A program made the position numbers and the translations under genes. Positions 1-8,122 of a DNA stretch of 41,072 nucleotides are shown piece after piece. Numbering within the stretch: position 1 is the first letter of the stretch; each line of letters opens with the position of its first letter. The stretch is from the NCBI GenBank assembly GCA_022821965.1, contig JAJECN010000052.1, positions 1-41,072 of the forward strand, given 5' to 3'. The notes beneath the pieces are model-generated. The model worked only from the letters and a program-made list of their open reading frames with translations, did no database searches and was not told the DNA's origin. The DNA is from Candidatus Poribacteria bacterium (GTDB taxonomy: Bacteria; Poribacteria; WGA-4E; WGA-3G).

Positions 1-9
1 TTTCGTCAT
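1..9 (-). CDS. possible 5' end of a gene leaving the window (M-T-K...)
   Basis: Only three codons (ATG ACG AAA on the minus strand) lie inside the window. They are preceded by GAGGTGA, a plausible ribosome-binding site, about 3 bases from the ATG. A TAGAAT box further upstream on the minus strand touches the large inverted repeat at 50-89, so a promoter and operator arrangement is possible. Nothing can be said about the product. Confidence 0.3.
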
Positions 10-49
10 GGTTCACCTCAAAATATGTGGTTGTATAATGAGGTGTATT

Positions 50-89
50 CTATCAGAGATGGCGTGAAAAGTCACGCCATCTCTGATAG
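50..89. repeat. perfect 18-bp inverted repeat with 4-base loop
   Basis: Arms 50-67 and 72-89 are exact reverse complements around AAAG. Neither side has a T-run, so it is not a textbook intrinsic terminator. It sits between a putative minus-strand start at the left edge and the plus-strand gene at 261. On the minus strand a TAGAAT hexamer overlaps the end of the left arm, so it could be an operator, a REP-like palindrome or a factor-dependent terminator. Confidence 0.75.
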
Positions 90-147
90 CATCATTTACC
101 TTTGCCTCTGTGAGGTCTCACCGACAATTGAATGCCTCTGCATAAAT

Positions 148-250
148 GGTTGTCAGTTATCAGTTATCAGGTGTCGGTAAAGACATCTTTCGTTAAACCA
201 AAACCTCTTTCACTGAAAACTGAAGACCGAAGACTGAAAACTATTACCAA
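148..250 (+). repeat. CAGTTAT-heptamer interspersed repeat, copy 1
   Basis: The left half has repeated GTTATCAG-type heptamers (148-172) and the right half has ACTGAAGAC/ACTGAAAAC-type heptamers (about 216-245), the imperfect reverse complement of the left. The same design recurs at 18466-18612, 20003-20142 and 34838-34883. The copy ends about 10 bases before the start codon at 261 and, translated, gives the spurious N-terminal extension of that reading frame. Confidence 0.7.
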
Positions 251-260
251 AGAGAGAACT

Positions 261-1124
261 ATGGCAATCACCTACGACTTCATCGTGTACAGTAGTAGAA
301 CATCAGCAATGAATTGGATCCTTGGAATGAAGGCTATTCAGGGGGAAGTACCGTTAGATATTGTCGTGCCAAACGAGCAGACATCATCAGACGCTGAAAA
401 TCTGGAAATAGTGGGTGTTTTAACGAACGAAGGGTTAGAACGCGAGAGCACCGATGGGTTGGAACTCTATTGGTATCTTCGGCAATTAAATCCAAAGAAA
501 AATGAAACATTTGGTTACAATGAAGTAGCGATTCGCAATATTCACAACATGCTGACCAACCTGCGAGTTAATGAAGAGATACGTGTGCAAATCACATACA
601 GCGAACGGAAAGAACCGTATCCCCAGTTCTCGTATCACATTAAGTTAATCGGTATTTTTCCGAGCCAAGCTGCTGCAGAAACGACGCAGAAACCAGATGA
701 AATTGCTACCGCTTCTCCTCCAGCTTCTCCAGAAACGGATACACAACCTCAGGAACAAAAAGATCGCGGTCAGTCTGAGCAAACTATTTATAGAACAACC
801 AACACTTTAGAAAGATTAATCACTTTTACGCAAAACCTTCAAAAAGAGTTGACCCAGACCCAGCAAGAATTTGCAATAATGGTAGATAAGATACAACGAC
901 TGGAAGAGGAGCAGCAACGGTTCAACGCAATTCAAGACCTGATTCAAGACATTCTCGATCAACTCACGCGTTTGGAAGGCTTTAACGCACGCATTAAAGG
1001 GCTTGAGGCAGGCCAAGAGCAATTTCAAGAACTTCAGGAAAGCTTGCAGAAATTCCTTACAGCACTGAATCAGCAGACCCAAACATTACTTCACGAACAG
1101 AAAAATGAAAACTTGAGTAAGTGA
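261..1124 (+). CDS. hypothetical protein with C-terminal coiled coil
   Basis: This is a 287-residue protein of no recognised family. The reading frame is open from 132, but those 43 codons lie in a dispersed repeat. ATG 261, preceded by AAAGAGAGAACT, is the better start. Residues 1-130 look like a compact globular domain (begins MAITYDFIVYSSRTSAMNW). Residues 135-170 are a Pro/Thr/Glu/Gln-rich linker. Residues 180-280 are Leu/Gln/Glu-rich with heptad-like spacing (LERLITFTQNLQKEL; IQRLEEEQQRF), typical of a coiled coil. There is no signal peptide or membrane segment, so it is probably cytoplasmic. The gene to its right is 64 bases away on the same strand, but shared function is not evident. 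Function unknown. Confidence 0.7.
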   Translation: MAITYDFIVYSSRTSAMNWILGMKAIQGEVPLDIVVPNEQTSSDAENLEIVGVLTNEGLERESTDGLELYWYLRQLNPKKNETFGYNEVAIRNIHNMLTNLRVNEEIRVQITYSERKEPYPQFSYHIKLIGIFPSQAAAETTQKPDEIATASPPASPETDTQPQEQKDRGQSEQTIYRTTNTLERLITFTQNLQKELTQTQQEFAIMVDKIQRLEEEQQRFNAIQDLIQDILDQLTRLEGFNARIKGLEAGQEQFQELQESLQKFLTALNQQTQTLLHEQKNENLSK

Positions 1125-1188
1125 ATAGACCGTTTGAAAAACGCGTGAACAGACAATTTCGCTCGGCACCAAAAAAGGAGAATCTGTT

Positions 1189-1989
1189 ATGATGAAATTG
1201 GGAACTATGTCTCTGAATGTGAGAAATACGACTGCCACCGCTTTTGCACAAATCGTGTACGATCTCGGTTTTGATGTCATTGAGCTGCATTCAAGCGCGT
1301 TTGAATCTACCGATGCAGATTATCTGCGGGACGTGAAGAAAGATCTCGCTCGGAAAGGATTACCGTTAGGGTACATCGGGGTTAGTAATAATTTCGGTCG
1401 TCCTGTTGCCGAACACCCGGAACAGATCGCGCTCATTAAACAGTGGATCGATGTTGCTTCTTTTATGAGCTGCCCACTCGTTCGAGTCTTCGCTGCCTAC
1501 GTTCCTGATGACTGCGAAGATGAAGAGACTTTGTGGCCACCGATGATTGAAGCCTTCAAAGAGGTCGCTGAATACGGACATGAAGCAGGGATCCTCGTCG
1601 GTTTACAAAATCACAACCACAACAACGTTACACGTGATGGTGCTGCCGTTTTGCGTGCCTTGAACGGAACGGATCATCCGTATTTCACACATATTTTGGA
1701 TACGGGGCAGTACGCCGGTTCACCCGGAGCAAGTGGACATCGAGGCTCTCCACATCCAGGCTACGACTGTTATGCAAGCATTGAACAAACAGCCCCTCAC
1801 GCCATCTATGTCCGCACCAAGTTTTATCAGATTGATAGTGGTGTTGAGGAATGGTTAGATTACCCCCGCGTTTTAGAGATCCTACGAGGAGTTGGTTACA
1901 ACGGGTGCCTTTCGGTTGTTTATGAGGGTGAATCCGATCCTGTTGACTCAATGCGAAAGGCGAGAAACTATCTGGAATCGTTACTATAA
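1189..1989 (+). CDS. sugar phosphate isomerase/epimerase family TIM-barrel protein
   Basis: This 266-residue protein matches the xylose isomerase-like TIM-barrel (AP endonuclease family 2) fold. Its segments line up with barrel strands: VIELHSSAF (30-38), CPLVRVFAAYV (95-105), GILVGLQNHNHN (134-145), THILDTGQY (167-175) and a C-terminal SVVYEGESDP. Family members bind a divalent metal through Glu, Asp, His and Glu. Here the usual ENH of the first Glu reads Q140-N141-H142, while D171 and the late Glu remain, so metal binding may be altered. The start has a good ribosome-binding site (GGAG, 8 bases upstream). An exact substrate cannot be read. In such genomes these proteins accompany Gfo/Idh/MocA dehydrogenases in sugar or polyol catabolism (inference). 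Confidence 0.85.
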   Translation: MMKLGTMSLNVRNTTATAFAQIVYDLGFDVIELHSSAFESTDADYLRDVKKDLARKGLPLGYIGVSNNFGRPVAEHPEQIALIKQWIDVASFMSCPLVRVFAAYVPDDCEDEETLWPPMIEAFKEVAEYGHEAGILVGLQNHNHNNVTRDGAAVLRALNGTDHPYFTHILDTGQYAGSPGASGHRGSPHPGYDCYASIEQTAPHAIYVRTKFYQIDSGVEEWLDYPRVLEILRGVGYNGCLSVVYEGESDPVDSMRKARNYLESLL

Positions 1990-2027
1990 GCCAAACCACA
2001 CCTATGCTGCTCGTTTGGAGAATGCTT

Positions 2028-2234
2028 ATGCTCGACATTAAACCCAAATATCTTGTCAATAACAATGGGCGGAAAACCGCTGTGGTTTTGTCAATGAAGG
2101 AGTATCGCCTTCTCATAGAACACCTTGAGGATTTAGAGGACATTTTAGAGATGGATGCCGCGGTTAAAACCGAAACTGAGTCTCGCCCGTATCAGGAAAT
2201 TCGAGCCGAGTTAAAAAAAGAAGGGAAACTTTGA
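2028..2234 (+). CDS. Phd/YefM-like antitoxin, apparently without its toxin
   Basis: This is a 68-residue protein. Its N-terminal half, MLDIKPKYLVNNNGRKTAVV followed by LSMKEYRLLIEHLEDLEDI, has the Phd/YefM antitoxin pattern: a DNA-binding N-terminus with a conserved LS-x-x-EY-x-x-L helix. The acidic/basic C-terminal tail would normally wrap a RelE/ParE-type toxin. ATG 2028 is chosen over the upstream ATGs at 2004 and 2022 because GGAG lies 7 bases before it. Antitoxins are normally followed immediately by the toxin. Here only 61 bases separate it from alcohol dehydrogenase, and the toxin is missing or reduced to a scrap. It may act as an orphan autorepressor or antidote. Confidence 0.75.
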   Translation: MLDIKPKYLVNNNGRKTAVVLSMKEYRLLIEHLEDLEDILEMDAAVKTETESRPYQEIRAELKKEGKL

Positions 2235-2295
2235 ACACTATCACACATCGCCGCTAAGCCTATCGTTGAGGAAAGACTATGGAGGAAAGAAATGC

Positions 2296-3399
2296 ATGAA
2301 AACGCGCGCTGCTGTTATGTATGAACATAACCAACCGGTCGTCGTTGAGGAGCTTGAATTAGACGATCCGAAGGCAAACGAAGTCCTCGTTCGGACTGCG
2401 GCAAGTGGTGTCTGCCACTCCGATCTATCAGTGGTCACTGGTACTATATATTACGACGCGGCTGTTGTGCTTGGTCACGAAGGGGCTGGCATCATTGAAC
2501 ATGTTGGGAAGGATGTCGTTGGTTTTCATCCGGGTGACCACGTGATTCTATCTTTCGTCAGTTATTGCGGGAGTTGTCGAATGTGCCAGATGGAGCGGGT
2601 CTGTCTCTGCGAAACTTACGACGTACCCCGCGGGTTCCAATTGGATGGCACATATCGTCTCTATAACAACTCAGGCGATGGAATCCTCCAGATGGCACGG
2701 ATTGCCACAATGTCGGAATACATGGTCGTTCCACAGCAAAACCTTGTGAAGATCGACACGCATTACTCCTTAGAGAAGGCAGTGCTCGTAGGTTGTGGCG
2801 TAACAACAGGCGTTGGTGCAGTACTCAATACTGCAAAAGTAGAACCGGGCAGCACCGTAGCGGTTATCGGCACCGGCGGTGTCGGTTTGAACGCAATTCA
2901 AGGTGCCGTGCTCGCACAAGCAGAACGGATTATCGCTATTGATATAGCAGAAAAGAAACTCAATTTCGCCAAACGCTTTGGTGCTACGGATGTCGTTAAC
3001 GCCGCTGAAGGTGATCCCGTTGAAGCGGTTCGTGAACTAACAAACGGCTTGGGAGTAGATTACGCATTTGAAGTCATTGGAAATCCGAAAACGATTGTGC
3101 AAGCATACGACATGGTCCGACCCGCTGGAAGTGCTGTTATCGTAGGGATGGCGCATCATGAATCCGAGTTTAGTATTCCAGCGCAACGCTTCGTCTCAAG
3201 TGAAAAACGGTTAATCGGTTCATTCTACGGTTCATGTCAACCGCGGGTGGATATGCCGAAACTGCTGAGCCTTTACGAGGAAGGCACCTTAAAACTCGAT
3301 GAACTCATCACGCGGCAGTATCGCCTTGAGCAGATTAATGAGGCATTTGCAGATATGGAAGCGGGAGAAAACGCACGCGGGGTTATTCTTTTTAATTAG
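2296..3399 (+). CDS. zinc-dependent alcohol dehydrogenase (MDR superfamily)
   Basis: This 367-residue cytoplasmic enzyme should oxidise an alcohol or reduce an aldehyde with NAD(H). Catalytic zinc ligands are visible as C40 (GVCHSD), H61-E62 (GHEGAG) and C167 (GCGVTTG). The structural zinc lobe C91-x2-C94-x2-C97-x7-C105 is intact. The Rossmann motif GTGGVG is at 192-197, and the following strand IIAIDI has the Asp that favours NAD over NADP. The overall layout resembles class III-like and Zn-type ADHs. The frame is open from 2266, but ATG 2296 is preceded by a strong GGAGGAAAG. The methyltransferase gene starts 9 bases after its stop codon, suggesting co-transcription. The substrate is not determinable. 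Confidence 0.93.
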   Translation: MKTRAAVMYEHNQPVVVEELELDDPKANEVLVRTAASGVCHSDLSVVTGTIYYDAAVVLGHEGAGIIEHVGKDVVGFHPGDHVILSFVSYCGSCRMCQMERVCLCETYDVPRGFQLDGTYRLYNNSGDGILQMARIATMSEYMVVPQQNLVKIDTHYSLEKAVLVGCGVTTGVGAVLNTAKVEPGSTVAVIGTGGVGLNAIQGAVLAQAERIIAIDIAEKKLNFAKRFGATDVVNAAEGDPVEAVRELTNGLGVDYAFEVIGNPKTIVQAYDMVRPAGSAVIVGMAHHESEFSIPAQRFVSSEKRLIGSFYGSCQPRVDMPKLLSLYEEGTLKLDELITRQYRLEQINEAFADMEAGENARGVILFN

Positions 3400-3408
3400 C
3401 TGTCAGTT

Positions 3409-4188
3409 ATGAAATCCATACACACCGTTGTTCGAGATCAGTTTAGCCAGCATGCCGATTACTACGCGCAAAGCATCGCACACGCCACAGGCGACACCTT
3501 AGACGTAATCCTCGAATTTGCCGACCCCAAAGGGACTGAACGGACGCTGGATATTGCGACAGGCACAGGTTTCACAGCCTTTACATTCGCTCCCAAGGTT
3601 GCGCACGTAGTCGCTACAGATCTGACACCAGAAATGGTCGCGAAGGCAGCTGAGTTGGCGCAGGAACAGGCGATAGAGAACATTGCGTTTTCGGTTGCTG
3701 CTGCAGAATCTCTGCCATTTACCACGGCTTCGTTAGATTTAGTGACCTGTCGGCTTGCCCCGCATCACTTTCAAGATGTCCGAGCATTCTTGAGTGAAGT
3801 TCATCGAGTTTTACGGAAAGGTGGACTCTTCTGTATGGCAGATTCCGTTTCACCGGAATCGGAGAAACTGATCGCGTGGCAGAACCGCGTAGAGACACTC
3901 CGAGATAACTCACACGTCTACGGTCGTCCACCATCGCAATGGAATGCGATGATTGAAGATGCCGGATTCTCCATTGAAAAGACAGCACACGTCCGAAATG
4001 CCCAGATGTCGTTTCTGTGGTGGGTACGTCCAGCGCAAAACCCACCGGAGGTCGTGCAGGAGATCCGTGATGCGTTTGCGCAGCTCTCGCCTGATGAGGC
4101 ACGAGAGTATTACACAGTTAAACCCGCTGGCGATGATTTCTATTTCTCCTGGCCCATGTACGCCGTTAAAGCGAGGCGCGCATCCTAA
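3409..4188 (+). CDS. class I SAM-dependent methyltransferase (UbiE/Methyltransf_11 type)
   Basis: This 259-residue protein has the standard SAM-binding Rossmann signature. Motif I is LDIATGTGFTA, followed by a strand ending in an acidic residue (VVATDLTPEM), the IAFSVAAAESLPF acidic-loop region and a post-motif EVHRVLRKGGLFCMAD typical of Methyltransf_11. It is cytoplasmic with no signal peptide. It lies 9 bases after the alcohol dehydrogenase stop and has no good ribosome-binding site of its own. The spacer CTGTCAGTT matches the heptamer repeat family of this genome, so translation is probably coupled. The substrate is unknown. UbiE-like quinone methylation is possible but not supported by context. 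Confidence 0.88.
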   Translation: MKSIHTVVRDQFSQHADYYAQSIAHATGDTLDVILEFADPKGTERTLDIATGTGFTAFTFAPKVAHVVATDLTPEMVAKAAELAQEQAIENIAFSVAAAESLPFTTASLDLVTCRLAPHHFQDVRAFLSEVHRVLRKGGLFCMADSVSPESEKLIAWQNRVETLRDNSHVYGRPPSQWNAMIEDAGFSIEKTAHVRNAQMSFLWWVRPAQNPPEVVQEIRDAFAQLSPDEAREYYTVKPAGDDFYFSWPMYAVKARRAS

Positions 4189-4239
4189 AATAAAAAGCGG
4201 ATCTCGGATTTGGAACCTCGCCTGCATCTCAACGACTGA

Positions 4240-7068
4240 TTAGAAGGTCTGCGTCAGACGTACCATAGACAAACGCCCGATTTCGGGGGATCCGATAAAT
4301 TGCTGGTGTCTACGGTTCAGGAGGTTTTGGACCGTCAACGAGAGACGCGGTCTGGGACCGACTGGTATTTCGTAGCCCGCGTTCAAATCAATCGTGTAAT
4401 ACGATTCAAGATCACCGATATAAACACCCGATCTCACAGGGAAACCCGCCACAAAACGCGTTCGGAGTCCTACGCCTAATCCGAGATCCGCGTTAAGGTA
4501 TTGAATACTCGCCCCAAATTTATTTTTCGGTGCATTGAGTGCAATATCACCAAGTCCATCAACATCCTCAAAAAGATCCTTGCTAACAAACGAATAGTTT
4601 GCTCCGAAACTCAAACTCGGATTGAGATAATAGGTAAACGACACATCCAACCCGTTGAGCGAAATATCACCATAGTTACGATAGGTGAGCATGATAGCGT
4701 TCGGATCTGCTGCTTGTTCAGGTGTCACCGTGCCAAAGGGTATGAAAGCAGCACCGTTGTTTTCGGTGCCTGCAACGAACAGCATTACCAACTCATCAAC
4801 GGGCGAGCCGTTGCCATTTCCGCCTTGTGAAGGTGTATCGAACGCAAGCAGTGCTTGTTTTAAACCCGCGTTTGCAGGGTCAGCTAAGGCTACAGTAATC
4901 TGTTTACCCAGAGAAGCACCCAACGTTGTCGGGTCCAAAAATACGTTGGGGGTTTCAACAACTAAGGGACCGACGAAATCCTTAATTCTTGAGTGATACA
5001 CATCGGCAGAGAAAGCCAATTTGTTCATGAGGATTCCTTTGTAACCGACTTCGTACGTCTGCGTAATCGTCGGTTTAAGGGGGTTAACGTCGTTGACATC
5101 TTCAACATCAACAAAGTCACCTGCCTGCGGATCAAGCGAGCGTAAAACATTTTTTACACCCGTCACCTGTTTTGGAATAAGGTTATCAAACCCATCAGCG
5201 AGGGCTGCGATTACAGGTTCTTGAAGCCCACCTGCGGTTAAACCTGCTTTAAAAACTGGAAGCGCTGCGCTCATGACGGCACTGCGCCCGACACTCCACA
5301 TAACGTTGGTAAAAACAGGATCGTCAAGCGGGATATAGGTTTCTGCTGGAAGTTTCGCCAGTGGCGAGAAGGGAGAGCGAAACTCCGGACGACCGTCCGT
5401 ACTTCTCTTGAAGGTGAACCCCGTTTCGGCAACTACGCCTTGTGCCCGTATGTCAATATTAGGACTGAAACCCAATGCAGATTGAAAGTTGGCACCCAAC
5501 TTGAATGGATCTACAGATGACAAAATATCGAGAAACAGGTTTGAAGTGGTTGGTGTATTAAAGGCGCGGTTATAGGTTACTCGCAAATTATGGTCGTCGT
5601 TGGGTTGATAGGCAAGCGCGACACGTGGGGAAAGGACCATATCTTCAAGTTGATTGTGGTCATCAATTCGCCCAGCAGCGATGAACTTTAACTGCGGAAG
5701 GATTTTTGTCTCTGACTGCAAATAGGTGCCTATCTCATTGATATTGTCATTGTCCTCGTTGCGCCCGTTAATTGACCCTTCCGTATCGGGACGGGTGAGT
5801 AATAGATCTGCACCGTAAGTAAAGCGTTGCCAATCACCAAAGTTGTAACCGTGCTGAATTTGTCCGACATACAAATCAGAATTGTCTATGGTTGGTTGAC
5901 CTGTTCGCAGAATATAGGTATCTCCGGCATTGCTACGATTCCAAAAGGCTTGTGCAAAGAGGTCTTTGTAAATGAAACGTCCTTGGAGATAACCGTAAGT
6001 CCAGTCTTTCGCTTGACCAGCACCGATACCTGTTAGCTCAATACCGGTGGCTTGTGTGAAACCACTGGCAAGGATTGTGGTCATGTCCTCACTTGGACTA
6101 TAATCAACACGAAACTCACCGCTGGCTTTGTAAGTATCAAATATGGGTTCTCCGGGACCTTCAACATCTTCCTTCGCGCGCCCCTCTTGCCAATCATTTC
6201 CACGAAAATAATTTCCTGAAAATTTATAACCGATCGTCTCATTGACAACGCCTGCATGTCGAACGGAACCCATGAGTATACTCCGTTCACCACCGCCAAT
6301 GCTAACGGTCGTTCCTTGAGAGGTGAAGGGTGAGCGAGTGATGATGTGCATCACACCGTTGGCACTGTTCGGACCGTAGAGTGCCGCGCCGGGACCCGAG
6401 ACGACTTCAATCTGCTCAATATCTTCGTTTATCGTCGGAATGAAACTGTAACTATTGACCCGTAGCGAAGGCACACTTGCAATCCGATTGTCAACGAGTG
6501 ACAAAAGTGAACCCGAAAAAACGTTGTTGAAGCCGCGAACGACAACATACGACGCACCGAGTCCTGCGGTCACGACATCTACCGCACGTACCGATTTTAA
6601 GTGCTCCGTAACACTTGGTGAGACTCGGTCTTTGATTTCCGAATCCCCAACAAGCGCAACGGATGCGGGTGCTTCAAGCACCTTTTCTCGACGACGCGAG
6701 GCCGTAACGGAAATCTGTTCAAGTTGGATAGTTTCTGAAGAGAGTGTAATTTCTAAAGACTTCGTTTCATCATCGGCAAGCGCAACCTCTGACACGACTG
6801 TATCGGTATAACCGGGAGACGATACGGTAATCGTATAGACACCAACAGCCAAATCTGAAATTTCAAGCGTGCCGCTTGCGTCGCTATTCCCCGTAGCAAC
6901 AGTACCGTCCTCAAATGTGGCGGTAATAGAAACATCAGTTAGTTTGTTGCCAGTTCGTGTATCTGTCACCGTAATGTTCAAAGTAGCGGCTTGCACGGAC
7001 ATTACAGCAACAACGAAAATGATGAATGAAGCCAGTAATAAAATACCAAACCGATTTAGTGATTCCAT
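4240..7068 (-). CDS. TonB-dependent outer-membrane receptor with N-terminal CarboxypepD_reg-like domain
   Basis: This 942-residue protein has a signal peptide (hydrophobic 8-24, AxA-like cleavage VQAAT near 26-28). A carboxypeptidase regulatory-like beta domain follows (29-110: NITVTDTRTGNKLTDVSITA...). The plug domain (about 115-240) begins with IQLEQISVTASRRREKVLEAPASV and contains VVRGFNNVF and GPGAALYGPNSANGVMHIIT. A long beta-barrel rich in alternating aromatic strands ends with the Phe-terminated RLTQTF, typical of proteins inserted by the BAM machinery. It imports an unknown large substrate, energised by TonB/ExbBD, none of which is in the window. It lies 89 bases downstream of the sugar kinase on the same strand, so carbohydrate uptake is possible but unproven. 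AAGGA lies about 8 bases before the ATG. Confidence 0.93.
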   Translation of the reverse strand: MESLNRFGILLLASFIIFVVAVMSVQAATLNITVTDTRTGNKLTDVSITATFEDGTVATGNSDASGTLEISDLAVGVYTITVSSPGYTDTVVSEVALADDETKSLEITLSSETIQLEQISVTASRRREKVLEAPASVALVGDSEIKDRVSPSVTEHLKSVRAVDVVTAGLGASYVVVRGFNNVFSGSLLSLVDNRIASVPSLRVNSYSFIPTINEDIEQIEVVSGPGAALYGPNSANGVMHIITRSPFTSQGTTVSIGGGERSILMGSVRHAGVVNETIGYKFSGNYFRGNDWQEGRAKEDVEGPGEPIFDTYKASGEFRVDYSPSEDMTTILASGFTQATGIELTGIGAGQAKDWTYGYLQGRFIYKDLFAQAFWNRSNAGDTYILRTGQPTIDNSDLYVGQIQHGYNFGDWQRFTYGADLLLTRPDTEGSINGRNEDNDNINEIGTYLQSETKILPQLKFIAAGRIDDHNQLEDMVLSPRVALAYQPNDDHNLRVTYNRAFNTPTTSNLFLDILSSVDPFKLGANFQSALGFSPNIDIRAQGVVAETGFTFKRSTDGRPEFRSPFSPLAKLPAETYIPLDDPVFTNVMWSVGRSAVMSAALPVFKAGLTAGGLQEPVIAALADGFDNLIPKQVTGVKNVLRSLDPQAGDFVDVEDVNDVNPLKPTITQTYEVGYKGILMNKLAFSADVYHSRIKDFVGPLVVETPNVFLDPTTLGASLGKQITVALADPANAGLKQALLAFDTPSQGGNGNGSPVDELVMLFVAGTENNGAAFIPFGTVTPEQAADPNAIMLTYRNYGDISLNGLDVSFTYYLNPSLSFGANYSFVSKDLFEDVDGLGDIALNAPKNKFGASIQYLNADLGLGVGLRTRFVAGFPVRSGVYIGDLESYYTIDLNAGYEIPVGPRPRLSLTVQNLLNRRHQQFIGSPEIGRLSMVRLTQTF

Positions 7069-7157
7069 TATAATTATCCTTTATACTTAGAAAATGTAAT
7101 GATCGCCGCCCCAACAGACAGAACGTAAAAAGCCGAATGATTCTGTAGGAGCGATCT

Positions 7158-8108
7158 CTATAGGAAACCTTCAATATCAACAGGCGTAGGGAGTGCAGGA
7201 ATTACGCCGACCTTCTGCGTTGCCAATGCGCCCGCTGCATTCGCATATCGCATGATAGCATCAAGCCGAACTTTTTCAAGCGATGTAAGGTCTGCATGCT
7301 GCATCAGTTGGATGAGCATCGCAGCGACGAAGGCATCCCCCGCGCCAAGCGTGTCAATCACGTCAACAATAAAACCATCAACAAAACCATCAACAAAACC
7401 GTTTGTGTAATAGCAGCCACGCTCGCCTAAAGTTACAACGAGCAATTTCACGCCGAGTCCAAGAATGCGTTCAATGCCGTGCTCCAAGCCTATGTCTCCT
7501 GTGACGAATTCCCACTCCTCTTCCGAAATTTTGACGACATCCGCGTAGGGCATTACCTCCCAGATCCAATGTTTGGCATCGCTGGCGTTATCCCAGAGCA
7601 TCAACCGTAAATTCGGGTCGTAGGAGAGCAGTGCCCCGCCCGCTTTCGCAGATTGGATGGCGTGGAGTGTCGCTTCTCGGCTCGGCGAATGGCTGAGACT
7701 GACAGAGCCGTAATGGAACAACTCCGCTGATTTAAGATAGTCGGTATCAATTTCGTCAGGAGAGAGTTGGATGTCGGCACCCGGGTGGCGATAGAAGGTG
7801 ATGTCTTTCATACCGTCGGAGCGTGTGGCGACGAAGGCTAAGGTCGTCCGAGACCCTTCCCCTGAAATGAGGTAATCGGTATTAACACTGTTCTGTTGGA
7901 GCGTCTCGCGCAGGAAATCGCCGAACGCATCCGCGCCCACTTTGCCAATGAACCCGGCATCCATACCGAGCTTAGCTAAGCCAACGGCAACATTGGCAGG
8001 TGCACCGCCGGGTGCTTTGACAAATCCTGGGGCTTCAGCGAGTGTCACATCAGGCGTTGTGGAAACAAAATCAATGAGGAGTTCACCAATACATAAAGCT
8101 TTTGGCAT
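7158..8108 (-). CDS. PfkB-family carbohydrate kinase (fructokinase-like)
   Basis: This 316-residue protein is a ribokinase/PfkB sugar kinase. It has an N-terminal CIGELLIDFV, a first signature around GGAPANVAVGLAKLG (about 34-48) and the C-terminal ATP/catalytic signature DTLGAGDAFVA (about 253-263) with the catalytic Asp. It would phosphorylate a furanose sugar, likely fructose or a keto-deoxy sugar, using ATP. The frame opens at a TTG at 8126, which overlaps the upstream stop. ATG 8108 with AAGGA about 10 bases upstream fits the family N-terminus better. A 12-base tandem repeat near residue 240 makes a GFVDGFVDGF duplication just before the catalytic signature. It is probably the third gene of an operon with the upstream epimerase and Gfo/Idh/MocA genes. 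Confidence 0.92.
   Translation of the reverse strand: MPKALCIGELLIDFVSTTPDVTLAEAPGFVKAPGGAPANVAVGLAKLGMDAGFIGKVGADAFGDFLRETLQQNSVNTDYLISGEGSRTTLAFVATRSDGMKDITFYRHPGADIQLSPDEIDTDYLKSAELFHYGSVSLSHSPSREATLHAIQSAKAGGALLSYDPNLRLMLWDNASDAKHWIWEVMPYADVVKISEEEWEFVTGDIGLEHGIERILGLGVKLLVVTLGERGCYYTNGFVDGFVDGFIVDVIDTLGAGDAFVAAMLIQLMQHADLTSLEKVRLDAIMRYANAAGALATQKVGVIPALPTPVDIEGFL
7371..7401. repeat. in-frame 12-base tandem repeat inside the sugar kinase gene
   Basis: AAAACCATCAAC is repeated twice exactly (7371-7382, 7383-7394) with a partial third copy. It encodes the repeated tetrapeptide V-D-G-F in the kinase. Because the unit is a multiple of three, copy-number change would not shift the reading frame. 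Confidence 0.85.
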
Positions 8109-8122
8109 AGAGGATTGTTCCT

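Noticed and set aside
132-260. N-terminal extension of the first gene
   Set aside because: The codons lie inside a dispersed heptamer repeat, and ATG 261 has a better upstream signal.
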